Assembly: GCA_947172415.1 (NCBI GenBank)
Contig: OX359191.1
Location: forward strand, 6,014,001 to 6,078,000
DNA length: 64,000 nt
From: Chondrosia reniformis
Lineage: Eukaryota > Porifera > Demospongiae > Chondrillida > Chondrillidae
Reading direction: 5' to 3'
The translations under genes and the position numbers were made by a program. Of this stretch, positions 49,171 to 60,046 are shown in pieces; the first letter of the stretch is position 1; every line of letters begins with the position of its first letter. The notes beneath the pieces were generated by a model, which was not told the origin of the DNA, did no database searches, and saw nothing but the letters and a program-made list of their open reading frames with translations.

Positions 49171-49253
49171 TTACAGGTTAGCATAAGTTTGCAAGTTCTC
49201 ATTCTTATTCATTTCAATACACATATAAGCAGGATTTTTCTCCATTTTAATGT
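49171..49253 (-). pseudogene. Orphan receptor tail exon (NPAY … YANL)
   Basis: It reads DIKMEKNPAYMCIEMNKNE and ends TYANL, then stop, with a phase-1 acceptor. This is clearly homologous to the last exon of the receptor at 37604-37711 (NPAYVPIEMN … TYVNL). No Ig, FN3 or TM exons lie immediately upstream on the minus strand. The next sequence is the plus-strand CARD exon, so this is either an exon of a gene with a very long intron or a leftover of a duplicated receptor. Confidence 0.65.
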
Positions 49254-49464
49254 CTACAGATCCAGAGACACCGTGTACCCTAATATAAGGTTGATCTGGA
49301 GAACAGGATTTGCCAGCTGTGTAACCTCATAAAGGATAGTGTATTTAATCGAACATGGCTGAATATCGATCATTTGGTCGCGAAATAAAAAAATAAAAAC
49401 AAGTTGTTTGCATAATTGATGAAAGCTCCACCCTTTCAAGTCCGGTCCGGGGATTCGGATTTCA

Positions 49465-49957
49465 ATGACTAAGCGTGAATTTTGCCGTTCAGTCTTGCTT
49501 AAATCTTACAAAGACTTGAGCGAAGAAGCTGATTTCGCAGACATAAGTCACTATTTGGTTTCAGCAGAGCTCCTCAGCATTGAATTAAAAGAAAAAGTCT
49601 TCAAAGCATGGAAGGACGAAGGCAAAAAATTTGCTAACCAAATATTCCTAGATGACCTGCTTAAAAATTGTACCGAGGATAGCATTCGACGATTGGCTAC
49701 TGTATTAACAGAGCTGGGAGACAAACATACCCGCCATGTATTAGGTAGAATGGGGAGAAGCATTTTGAAAGAGCTCCAATCCTACGAATATACACCTAGC
49801 GAGGATTCAGGTTAGATATATGCATGCTACGTAGACACTTAGTCTATTAAGGGCATTTATCCGGGCCGGGAGAAGGTAGTATAATAATTGCCCACAGAAC
49901 ATGTAGACTGTTTATACCTCAGATTCAGAATTCGAAGAAATATTTGAAAGGTTATGA
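49465..49957 (+). CDS. CARD-like death-fold protein, short two-exon form
   Basis: Exon 1 is 49465-49810 (ATG, 115 codons plus one base). Exon 2 is 49923-49957, ending SEFEEIFERL and stop, for 126 residues in all. Exon 1 is a helical domain of CARD pattern: ISHYLVSAELLSIELKEKVF, FLDDLLKNCTEDSIRRLA and VLTELGDKHTRHVLGRMG give the spaced Leu/Ile heptads and the final helix pair seen in CARDs. Without a profile search, DED or Death remains possible. The donor at 49810 is phase 1 and also fits the acceptor at 50874, which would make a CARD-coiled-coil protein. Exon 2 then acts as an alternative terminal exon that yields a CARD-only form. Confidence 0.6.
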
Positions 49958-50409
49958 GGGCGACTACACCATATAGCAATGAGCACTAACCCGTTTCTGG
50001 TCACAATATAATGTCATTTTGTCAACTGTCATGTATACTTTGTGGGCTGTGTATGTACAGTATACATATTTAGGGGGTGTATCTTCCCAATGAAATTTTG
50101 TATATACCTAAATTGTTTTTGGAGGCAGACATACATATAATTACTCATTGGCATGTTAAAAATTGGTTACTCTTGCTTCAATATTAATGTCTATAAACTT
50201 TCAGGGTCGTAGAAACCATATAACCAGGATGGGCTTGAGCCTCCTTGGATTGAAGTGAGAGGGGGGGTGGGGCTCAGCCCCTCCTTAGAATATTAGCTAT
50301 ACAGTCTACATACTCAATTATGATCTATGCCTAGGCTAGCCACTTAGCAGATGAATTTTGGGGTCAATGTATAATGATCAGATTGATTGAACAGGGCTAC
50401 ACTCAGCTT

Positions 50410-50640
50410 AAACCTCGGACCTGAAGCACAAACTCAAGCACTCATTCAACAGCGTCTGCGGCTATATTACATAACAATAATGAATTAAATGGCCAACACA
50501 GACGGGTGCTGGGGGTTTACAAGACTAGGATTTTCCCTGTAGTCACAAAGCAGGAATGTTGTGCTTGATATATATATAATAACATGAAAGTGCATCATGG
50601 AATTTACGTAATCAGTGAAATCACAATTGGTGCTTGAAGT
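50410..50640. repeat. Dispersed repeat, copy 2
   Basis: It matches 1-165 in ordered blocks, with insertions of ~50 bp. It is intronic if the CARD exon splices to 50874. Confidence 0.6.
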
Positions 50641-50873
50641 TAATTCACCCCCCTCCTAACTTGAGCCATCTTCCTACACCACTTAATTTATCATGCATAA
50701 TAATTCAATGGATTTGCTTCAGGTTAAGTGGTCATTTAGTGTTAAGTAATTATAATCCTTGGTATATTCTATGTGAGAGGAGCCCATATGGAATTTAAAC
50801 TGCGCTACATAGTTGTTAGACTCCCTAAGGTTGGATCCTTTCTTAAGATGCATGCACTTCTTCTCTTGGTTAG

Positions 50874-53800
50874 ATTCTGTTGAGTTACCAGTCAAACATG
50901 GAAGATTGAAGAGATCGAATTCCTCAGTGTCAATTGATGTCAGAAAAATGGAGGTAAATCTTAAATGGGCCAGTAAACCTAAAAAATGGTTCAAAAAGGT
51001 TGGGAGAAAGTTTTCAGTAGGTAAAACAAAAGAAAACCAAACAAAAGTGCCATCCACCAAAAACCTAAGCCAGCAACAGGAAGGTGACGTAGAAAGCAAC
51101 AACCTGGAAGAGTCATATTATAATGAATCAGCAATATACATGCAGCTAAGCAAGGTGGATAATGAAGAAACCGATCTTAGTAGTAATCCACTAAAGAGCC
51201 TAAGTGGACAGGAAGAAGAAATAAATGAACCACTATCGCATGGCAAAGAAGACAAAATGCAGTTGATAATGAGTCAGTTAGTAGCCCAAAGTACAGACAT
51301 TAAGGAATTTAGACAAATAGTAATCAAATCATTTTGTGACTTACAGAAAGGTGTGGATGAAGTCACATTAAAAGGTAGCAATATTGAAGTCCTTCAATTG
51401 AAACAACAGCTGGCTGATGAGAAAGCAAACTTTACCCAGGAGTTACAGAAACAAGAGGAGCTACAAAGGAGTACAAATCAAGTCTCAGTTGATCTGAAAG
51501 AGAAGACAATTTTTCTTGAAGCCAAAGCCAAGGAAAAGGAGAGTGAAATCCTTCAATTGAAACAACAGCTGGCCGATGAGAAAGCAAACTTTACCCATGA
51601 GCTACAGAAAAATGAGGAGCTACAAAGGAGTACAAATCAAGTCACGGTTGATCTGAAAGAAAGGACAACTTTGTTTGAAGCAAAAGCCAAGGAAAAGGAG
51701 AGTGAAATCCTTCAATTGAAACAACAGCTGGCTGATGAGAAAGCAAACCTTACCCATGAGCTACAGAAAAATGAGGAGCTACAAAGGAGTACAAATCAAG
51801 TCACGGTTGATCTGAAAGAAAGGACAACTTTGTTTGAAGCAAAAGCCAAGGAAAAGGAAAGTGAAATCCTTCAATTGAAACAACAGCTGGCTGATGAGAA
51901 AGCAAACCTTACCCATGAGCTACAGAAAAATGAGGAGCTACAAAGGAGTACAAATCAAGTCACGGTTTATCTGAAAGAAAAGACAACTTTGTTTGAAGCA
52001 AAAGCCAAGGAAAAGGAGAGTGAAATCCTTCGATTGAAACAACAGCTGGCCGATGAGAAAGCAAACTTTACCCAGGAGTTACAGAAATATGAGGAGCTAC
52101 AATGGAGTCCGAATCAAGTCACAGTTGATCTGAAAGAGAAGACAATTTTTCTTGAAGCCAAAGTCAAGGAAAAGGAGAGTGAAATCCTTCAATTGAAACA
52201 ACAGCTGGCTGATGAGAAAGCAAACTTTACCCAGGAGTTACAGAAACAAGAGGAGCTACAAAGGAGTACAAATCAAGTCACGGTTGTTCTGAAAGAAAAG
52301 ACAACTTTGTTTGAAGCAAAAGCCAAGGAAAAGGAGAGTGAAATCCTTCAATTGAAACAACAGCTGGCTGATGAGAAAGCAAACTTTACCCATGAGTTAC
52401 AGAAAAATGAGGAGCTACAAAGGAGTGTACATGGGAATCAAGTCACGGTTGATCTGAAAGAAAAGACAACTTCACTTGAAGCAAGAACCAAGGATAAAGA
52501 GAGTGAAATCCTTCAAGATCAATTGAAGCAACAGCATGCTGCCAAGAATACAAAAACCTCTGCTAAGGCTCTGTCAGGATGCTCTTATGGAAAATGTGGA
52601 GAAAGGTTTCAAAGTAAAGCCTTGCTGCAAGCACATAAAAGAGCCTGTGATGGTGATTTGCAAGCAAGTTTTGACAGAATTGATCACAAAAGAGCTTCTA
52701 CATTACCTAAATTGTCACCAGAAGCTTCAGAGCAATCACCAGAAAATGTTGATTTAACTAATAAAGAAACAAGAAACTACCTGCCCAGAAGAGGAGCTTT
52801 TAAACAAGAGGTTGCAGAAAGTCCTAATAAAGCAGATGGACCGTTTTTCTGTGACAAGTGTGGGATGAATTTCCCAGTAAAAAGGACTTTATGGCATCAC
52901 TGGGAGTCATGCCAAAGTGGTAATCAAGCTCCTTATGACTCAACTAGCAAAGTAAAGACAACCAAAAAGGCAGTCACATTGCCTAGCTCTTCTCAGAGTG
53001 GATTCACTTTGGATCTTCAATTGAGGCAACAGCTGGCTGATGAGATAGCAAACTTCACCTCCAAGTTACAGAAAAATGAAGAGCTACAAAAAGGGAGTGT
53101 AAATCAGGTCACAGTTGACCTGCAAGAAAAGACAACTTCACTTGAAGCAAGAACCAAGGATAAAGAGAGTGAAATCCTTCAAGATCAATTGAAGCAACAG
53201 CATGCTGCCAAGAATACAAAAACCTCTGCTAAGGCCCTGTCAGGATGCTCTTGTGGAAAATGTGGAGAAAGGTTTCAAAGTAAAGCCTTGCTGCAAGCAC
53301 ATAAAAGAGCCTGTGATGGTGGTTTGCAAACAAGTTTTGACAGAATTGATTACAAAAGAGCTTCTACATTACCTAAATTGTCACCAGAAGCTTCAGAACA
53401 ATCACCAGAAAATGTTGACTTAATTAATAAAGAAACAAGAAACTGCCTGCCCAGAAGAGAAGCTTTTAAACAAGAGGTTGCAAAAAGTCCTAATAAAGCA
53501 GATGGACCGTATTTCTGTGACAAGTGTGGGATGGATTTCTTAGTAAAAAAGACTTTGTGGCATCACTGGGAGTCATGCCAAAGTGGTAAACAAGCTCCTT
53601 ATGACTCAACTAGCAAAATAAAGACAACCAAAAAGGCAGTCACATTGCCTAGGAGTGGTACAGCACAGAACCAGAGACTGGATGATAAAAGTCATGAAAA
53701 TACTGCAGAAAACCCACATTGTGAAATATGTAACAAGGAATTCACATGGGATCAGCGTCTTGAGCTTTGGGACCACAGAGAAAAATGTAAAAAGCAATAA
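50874..53800 (+). CDS. Coiled-coil/C2HC zinc-finger protein with 54-residue tandem repeats (likely 3' exon of the CARD gene)
   Basis: A single exon of 2927 nt. It is open upstream to 50813, but there is a strong acceptor (cttcttctcttggttag) at 50873, entering in phase 1, and an alternative ATG at about 50849. After a basic segment (KPKKWFKKVGRKF) come seven tandem 54-residue coiled-coil repeats (ILQLKQQLADEKANF, LQKNEELQRSTNQV, EKTTLFEAKAKEKE), 51387-52500. Two copies of a 666-bp block then each encode coiled coil, a C-x4-C…H-x4-C finger (CSYGKCGERF … HKRAC) and a C-x2-C…H-x4-C finger (CDKCGMNF … HWESC). A final finger (CEICNKEF … HREKC) ends the protein. Joined to exon 49465-49810 it gives ~1090 residues, the CARD-plus-coiled-coil layout of signalling scaffolds such as CARD9/CARD11. 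Confidence 0.75.
51387..52500 (+). repeat. Seven tandem 162-bp coding repeats
   Basis: Each unit encodes 54 residues beginning near LQLKQQLADEKAN. Units differ by only a few bases (for example FTHE/LTHE and QKQ/QKN/QKY). Such high identity implies recent unequal exchange or conversion, so copy number is probably polymorphic. The last unit has a 2-residue insertion (VHGNQ). Confidence 0.95.
52470..53655 (+). repeat. Two-copy 666-bp direct repeat in the coding exon
   Basis: 52470-52985 and 53136-53651 align at a constant 666-bp offset and encode the same zinc-finger pair and linker, with about twenty substitutions. The coiled-coil segment between them is also homologous to the 54-residue repeats. 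Confidence 0.95.
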
Positions 53801-54089
53801 AATGGCTTCTATTGAGATGCTAATGCAACCACTTATACGTATATATATACGCAGTGGATCTAGAATTGAACGCTTACATAGTTTATTACTTATAACCCTT
53901 ATATTTAATGAGATTTTTAAACAGAGTTACATGCAATGGTGAAAGTGCATGCCCATCTATTATATATCTGCATTGACAAATTAAAAATATAATAGAAAAT
54001 GGCATAAATTATGTGATGGCTTTTATATATAGCTTTTATAACATGCACATATGCAAGTAAAACAAAAATATAAATAAAGTTAGATCTGT
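53801..54089. other. 3' flank of the coiled-coil gene
   Basis: AT-rich sequence. A possible polyadenylation context 'aataaa' overlaps the stop at 53796-53802. No gene seen. Confidence 0.4.
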
Positions 54090-54805
54090 ATAGAAGTAAA
54101 GATGGCCAGTGTTGCAACAAAGAATATAGCACACATAAAGTATCACTTCTATGCATCATGCCATGGGCACACCATGGATAGCTGATCATGAAATTAAGGA
54201 TGGTTCCCTTTAATTTCCAGATGTGCTGTTCATTGTTGCATGGCCGTCCCAACTTCTGACTTGTTTTAAACTTGTATTTCTGTTAATATATTACTTTTTT
54301 GAAAGTTTTCTTGGCCAAAATAACGTTGCAGTCAACGAAAACCAAGATTTCTTATAAAATGGCGGCCGAGAAGCGCTTTCAAATTAGGGCTTAATTCCTA
54401 GATTCATAATGATTTAATGACGATTTAGAACTGTAATCTGCCGACATAAGTTTGTTATTGCTAGAGAAGGAGAAACAAGTACTTCGAGTTTAAAAAACTC
54501 GTCAGGCGCCCCCAAACTCTACTTGCTGGTTCTTAGATGTCCGGTTAACCGATTCCGATCGTCGCTTGATTGCCGTCAATTTCAAGGCCATATCTCGTAG
54601 AAAATGTTCTTGCGCAAGCTTTACGTTACATAGTAATAGTATTAGTAAAGATGGTTTCTAAATCCTTTTTGTTGGTTCAATGTTCGACACAAAGGAAGAG
54701 AAAGCTAATTTTTAAGCTAGAAAACGATTTTTTGACGTACATATGTATCTATACGAACGGTTAAAAAATGAATGCTGGAAATAGGGCGTTTACCATCCCA
54801 ACGTT
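54090..54805. mobile_element. Diverged relative of the 19.8-kb foldback transposon
   Basis: The ordered matches are 'tagatgtgcc…cactgtta'-like blocks, 'aacttgtatt', 'gaaagttttcttggc' and 'ataaaatggcg(gc)cgagaag'. The ends 'gatggcc' and 'ggccgtccc/ccatccca' resemble the terminal repeat. It is an old, degenerate copy. Confidence 0.5.
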
Positions 54806-55063
54806 GGTTTCTGTACGTAGCAACGTACATGTACCATTATTAGCTACTAATAATCAGCCTTAGCACATTTTGGCTACACGAGTAAATTCGTACATGCATA
54901 TCTATCTGTTAATCTTGATGATTGATGAACAATTTAAATTATCAATAAGTGTAATAAAAAGATTACAAGTAATTATCAACCTAGTACGTATGAGTCATGT
55001 ATATGTACTTTATAAGACACTAGCTGCTGGGAGCAGTAACAGACTAGGAATCAGGCAGCCCAA
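54806..55063. other. 3' flank of the acidic-protein gene, no other gene
   Basis: AT-rich sequence without open frames of interest. Confidence 0.4.
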
Positions 55064-55423
55064 TTAAGCTTCAGCTGTAGCCACCTCCTTTGGAGCATCA
55101 CCACCATCTTGCTCCACCTTCTTTGTAGCTACTGGTTCTGGTTCATCCTTCTCTTCCTCAGTGCTGTCACACTCTTTGGCCTTCTTCGGTGGAGTCGTCT
55201 CCTCTCTAGCTTCAGCTTCCTGGTCCTCGCTCCTGGTCCTCTTTTCTCCTACTTCTGGTTGACATTCCTTTTCCTCTGATTCATCCATATTTTCTGAAGG
55301 TTTGCTGTCATTCTGCTCCTCCACTTGTTCAGCTTGCTGTTCACTTTCTACCGTATCAGTTGTCGTGTCTTTTGTCTGAGTTTCCTCTTGAGGTTGTTCC
55401 GGTCTGTTGTCATTATCAGCCAT
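55064..55423 (-). CDS. Small acidic, intrinsically disordered protein with basic nuclear-signal-like motifs
   Basis: The 119-residue product starts MADNDNRPEQPQEE, with an AG acceptor one base before the ATG (…cccacag|A-ATG). The 5' UTR is therefore on an upstream exon, possibly ending at 58429. About a third of residues are Glu or Asp. There is no Cys and almost no hydrophobic residue. Two basic patches, EKRTRSED and PPKKAKE, look like short nuclear localisation signals. The composition recalls prothymosin/parathymosin-type chromatin or histone-binding proteins, but there is no clear homology, so the function is unassigned. Codon use is steady, which supports a real gene. Confidence 0.6.
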   Translation of the reverse strand: MADNDNRPEQPQEETQTKDTTTDTVESEQQAEQVEEQNDSKPSENMDESEEKECQPEVGEKRTRSEDQEAEAREETTPPKKAKECDSTEEEKDEPEPVATKKVEQDGGDAPKEVATAEA

Positions 55424-58400
55424 TCTGTGGGAAAGACATAATGATAGCACTTTACCATTGTTTTCAGTGTGAAACTTGCCATATATGTATCATCTACTGT
55501 TATATATTACATACTGTTATACATTGGCAATTTGCATACCTGTTTTATGCTATATGTTGGAATTTGTTAAATCCAATCTTACACTATTTGCATATCCTTG
55601 TAATTTTTACTTACACTAATAAATGATTATGGTAAAATCTGTGTATATGATTGTTTATAACTTACACTTACTGTATAGCCTAGCCACTAACCTCTACTTT
55701 GTTAAACTATGGGCAAAAAGAAGTAGGCTCTAGCAACTATTGTTAATTTCATGCCTTGCACAAATGCCAACCACAGGTAATATTAAAGATAACATATGAT
55801 GGTTGGTCGTTGGTGCAGCCTTGATGTAGTGGACAAGATGGTTCCATGGACTGAAGCAATCAAGGACCATAACTGGAATGTCCAGGGGACACTGTTCATC
55901 TCTCACACTAAATGCATCTTTAGCAACAGCTACTGTGAAATGGGGTGGGATTGATTTCATTGGCCGGCTCAAGGTATTAAATTGACAGTATTTGCTAGAC
56001 CTTTCAACTCTTATGCCCCCATATCTTTAAAGAGGAAAGGGCTATAATATAGAGATTACACTATAGATACTGACATAGCAGGTGAAGAAGATTTTATAGT
56101 TACTAGCATACAGAATAACCTTGTATGGCCTGTCAAATTGAACATTCCTAACTAGTTTTTTTGTCAATTGAGCTTAAGATCAACAAAAGGATGCTAGTAC
56201 TCCATACAATCTACACAGGTCAGTTAACATTATTGTACTTGCTCAGTTGAGGGATTCAACATTTTAATTGAGGGGAATTTTCAATATGGGAAGTTTACAC
56301 ATCTACAGTATCAGTGAAACCTGAATGGATGGTGACCACAGAAATTTCTATGAAATCTTATTAAGCAGTTTCAACATAGGAGAATTAGAAAGGGAATGAT
56401 AACAATGACATATTTCACACAAGAGACAGTATCCAAGAGGAAATGGAGCTACCAGACTTCATCACTTATTTAGTATTTAGTTAATTTGTATTTTAACACA
56501 AAATTAAAATACACACTGTGTGTAATATAACAATAATCATCATCTACATATAGTTCAATTTATGTCCAACTTGGTTTAGTACAGAATGTAACTGTTCACA
56601 GAAAACAAATAATCCTAGAGGTTGACAATTTTAAATGAACAAAACTACACATACGCATATCCAAGCTTGATTTGTACATCTAAAAACACACAACATACAG
56701 AGGTTGACTGTAGCACCTCATTAGGGAAGACAATAGCCCTTCACCAATATACAAATAGAGTGTCTGTGAACCAGTTGACAAGATAAGGCAATATACAGGT
56801 ATAAAGGTTTACACTTTGAAATTGATTTAATCCATACCTTTAAACTATCAAGTTGGGAGAGGCAGCCAATGAGAACAAAACATCCATTCTAACATTGGTG
56901 AGAACAGTATTACATAGTATCATACAGCTCAAATGAAAAAAACATGTTTTTCACTCAGTGTAACAACCTCGTCATTACCTCTTTATGTCAACTACATAAT
57001 GTTTACACATACGTGTATGTATTTGGCATGTACATGTGGTACACTGTTTCAAAACAGATTATAATATTTACAGAGAAACAAATAAGTTAGCAAATGATGA
57101 CTGGATTGATATACCATCACTTGACAGTGTACAATCGTACCATTGTTTTGAGATTGTATTTCAATTGTTTTACTACTTCAGATGAAGTACTAAAGTACAA
57201 CCCTCAGTGCAGAGTATGCTAGGATTTCTATGTAATTACATTCAATATTCAGTAGTCAGCGATTATAAAAAAGCATTATAAAAGGCATCTCTATGAGTAA
57301 TTAACATTGAAGGAAATATTTTCTTGAAAACAGTGAGTCAGAAATCTTTAGCACCAAATTGCTTACTTACTGGTACCCTTTGTGAACCTGTGCACTCACT
57401 GTATGGTAACAGACACACACACAGAGGCTGTAATGCCCCTAGCATGTAGGAACCAGCACACTAGTACTAGAGAATGGCGCAACCCACATAGCAGTTCAGT
57501 GTACAATGTAACCCATGCCTGCCTTATCATATTGATTATTAGGTTATATTCATTAATTAGGCTAATCGGACAAGTTATTAGTGACTGCCTGTTATCAGAC
57601 AGTGCATCCTTATAAATGGTGGCATGCATCAAGATTTGTCCTGATTTTGAAAATAAGGCTTCAATCACTCTTTGAAGCTTTCTTAAATATAATTTTCTGG
57701 AGAGGGAAGAGTGTGTTCTTCTCAGTAGTCCTTTGTGGTCAGAGGTGTGAATTCCAATACCCCATAACAACCACAAGTTGCTAATGATTAGGAGTATACA
57801 CAATATCTCCAGCATATCTAATGGTGTCTAAGGAGTAATTAAAAATAACTGAGGTACACCTTCTATATCTACCCTATCTATTTGACAGGTCAAAGAAAGT
57901 GGCTGTACAAGGTCTGTTGTTTTGTTAGCACAACACCTCACAAACACCTGCAGAGTACACAAGCACAACAATTTCTCTTCCCACTGTAAAACAATCTGTA
58001 TCTCTTAATACTTTAACCGTCAGAGTTACTTATCGTTAGCCAACATTCGTATATCAAATCTGTTGTAACTAGGTATGGCGAAAAGCTACTGAAAATAATT
58101 GTTTTTTTCTGAGAAAGGCGTTATCCAAACTTTAGATAAATTATGATAAATAAATCAGTTGCATTTGATGAAATATGGACAGGTAGAAATTTGAGGAGGC
58201 CCTTTAACAAAAGGCTCGTTTGCTAAAGTAATAATAAGTACTACCTCTTGAGTACTTTATTAAACTGTTGTAAGTATACCGTCATTCTTCGAACTGTGTC
58301 ACTTACATTACTTACTTCTAGATGCAGTGAACAGTTACCGCCAACTCCTTAATCTAGAAAGTTTAATTAAGAAAAGACAGTTGATAATCTCGGTAAACTT

Positions 58401-58428
58401 TTTTAACAAAACGTAGACATAATCTCAC
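55424..58428 (-). other. Probable long first intron of the acidic-protein gene
   Basis: There is an acceptor at 55425 and a good donor (AAAG|GTGAGA) at 58429. Open frames inside (55730-55972 and 57396-57815, both minus) show no known domain. No transposon ends were recognised. Confidence 0.4.
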
Positions 58429-58500
58429 CTTTAAGACGACTTTCTCAGTAGAGTTTTCAGAGAGGACTAGCACTTCTAGGAAGTTCTGCAATGTGGTCAC
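58429..58500 (-). other. Candidate 5' untranslated exon of the acidic-protein gene
   Basis: Minus-strand sequence ending …GTCTTAAAG|GTGAGATT, a strong donor. It lies in the CpG-containing region shared with the divergent kinase gene. There is no ATG in frame with the downstream exon and none is needed. Confidence 0.35.
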
Positions 58501-59092
58501 AGTAAGAAAACCGCCAGCAAAGCATGCGTTCTAAACCGGAAACACAAGAAGGAAAGTTCCGGAGCTTTAATTAAGAAATCACAACAAAATGGCGAGAACC
58601 CATGATAGTAATAGATAGGTCCAAATAAGGATTGACCATGAATATGATTAGCAAACACCACCCTATACGTACACAGGTAGACCCTGTCATTAGGATAAAA
58701 TGAGGGGCGTGCTGGAAGACCTACAGTTACCTCCCGCATTTTGTTAACCAGCGTGGAGAAGTTTTAACCAGTGCTACAACTGCAACTCTTTTTTTGTTAT
58801 TTCATCGCTCTCTACAGCTTGTCTGATCAGGTAAGTAAGGGCCTAGGTAATGTGTTTAATTTAAGTGTCAATCTCCCGGAATCAGATATTTAGAATATTT
58901 TATAGCGTAAGCCTTGTATAGCTTCTTTTCCAGTCAAGCGACCTTAAGACAGACTTTAGTTTTGGAGTAGCAGCACAGCATTTGTCTTTTACCTTCGAGG
59001 CGCCGTCCAACGCTTAATGCTGGCGTCATAAAGCGGCCCTCTACGTACTTTCGTCTCGCTAGTTAGTTGATAAGTTGGAGCCTCAAAAGAAG
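58500..59092. promoter_or_regulatory. Probable bidirectional promoter
   Basis: The region lies between the candidate 5' end of the minus-strand acidic-protein gene and the first coding exon of the plus-strand kinase. CpG and GC content are clearly higher than in the AT-rich surroundings (for example 58980-59070: 'gaggcgccgtccaacgc', 'gcggccctctacg'). No TATA box was placed. Confidence 0.45.
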
Positions 59093-59419
59093 ATGGCATT
59101 TATGTTTAAGAAATCGAAAAAAGCAGTTCCAAAGTAAGATTTTGTAAAGGCTTTACGATACCTTGCCTTTCGGAATTGAAGGAAAATTTCGTTTGTTTTT
59201 ATAGCCAATATTTAGGCGGTAGTTCTTGCGACTTAGCTGTGTTGGCGTTTGGGTTTTCTAATTGAGTGATAGTGAAAACTACCCTTACAGCATCTTACAG
59301 CACCGTTCCCTCCTTCATGTTATGTAGTGTTTCAACCCACATGGCGTCGGTGGATTCTTCTGTATCACGATGTGTTGGTCCGTATCTGTTGACGAGGACG
59401 TTAGGGAAGGGACAGACAG
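59093..59419 (+). CDS. BRSK: BRSK/SAD-family kinase, first two coding exons (partial)
   Basis: Exon 1 is 59093-59133 (MAFMFKKSKKAVPK, phase 2). Exon 2 is 59328-59419 (phase 1 exit) and reads NVSTHMASVDSSVSRC, then VGPYLLTRTLGKGQTG. The last part matches the start of the BRSK kinase domain (VGPY.L..TLGKGQTG), where GKGQTG is the glycine-rich loop characteristic of BRSK/SAD within the AMPK-related kinases. In other animals these act downstream of LKB1 in polarity and vesicle control. Exon 2 also has its own ATG at 59341, so a second start is possible. The rest of the kinase is not in the window, so the following intron exceeds 4.5 kb. It is probably driven from the promoter shared with the minus-strand gene. 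Confidence 0.75.
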
Positions 59420-59702
59420 GTAGGTGACTCGTAGCGGATGTGTTTGCTAGCGATAACGCTGCGTAGCTTGTAGTGAAACACTGTGTCCATGCACGTAGAG
59501 TGGCAAGTTATGAGTGATATTGTCGCTCGTGGTGGTCAATGGATGTCTGCACGTTATTAAGCACAAGTAATTCTGTTTGTTTGGTGCGACGACAGGCTGT
59601 CCATGTTGGTATCGTAATGAAATAGGCTTCGTACTTGGTAGCAGGCGACAGTTCAAGTATTGATTTGTTGTCAAGATACGTGTGTGATTCTAGTTAATTT
59701 AG

Positions 59703-60046
59703 GAGTGTGGACATCTCCAGTGGGCGTGGTACAGGTAGAGTGTACATCTCCAGTGGGCGTGGTACAGGTAGAGTGTACATCTCCTGTGAGCGTGGTACAG
59801 GTAGAGTGTACATCTCCAGTGGGCGTGGTACAGGTAGAGTGGACATCTCCTGTGAGCGTGGTACAGGTAGAGAGTACATCTCCAGTGGGCGTGGTACAGG
59901 TAGAGAGTACATCTCCTGTGGGCGTGGTACAGGTAGAGAGTACATCTCCAGTGGGCGTGGTACAGGTAGAGTGTACATCTCCAGTGAGCGTGGTACAGGT
60001 AGAGTGTACATCTCCAGTGGGCGTGGTACAGGTAGAGTGTATGGTC
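59703..60046. repeat. 33-bp minisatellite, ~10 copies
   Basis: The unit is GTGTACATCTCCAGTGGGCG followed by TGGTACAGGTAGA. Because 33 is a multiple of three, long open frames appear in several frames on both strands. These are artefacts. Each unit carries GGGCGTGG (or GAGCGTGG) and CAGGTAGAG, resembling a KLF/Sp-type site and a weak splice donor. It lies ~280 bp into the kinase's first long intron. Confidence 0.95.

Noticed and set aside
55730-55972. 80-codon minus-strand frame
   Set aside because: No recognisable family and no clear splice junctions. Could not be supported.
57396-57815. 139-codon minus-strand frame
   Set aside because: Hydrophobic mixture without a family match, within a probable intron. 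Likely chance.
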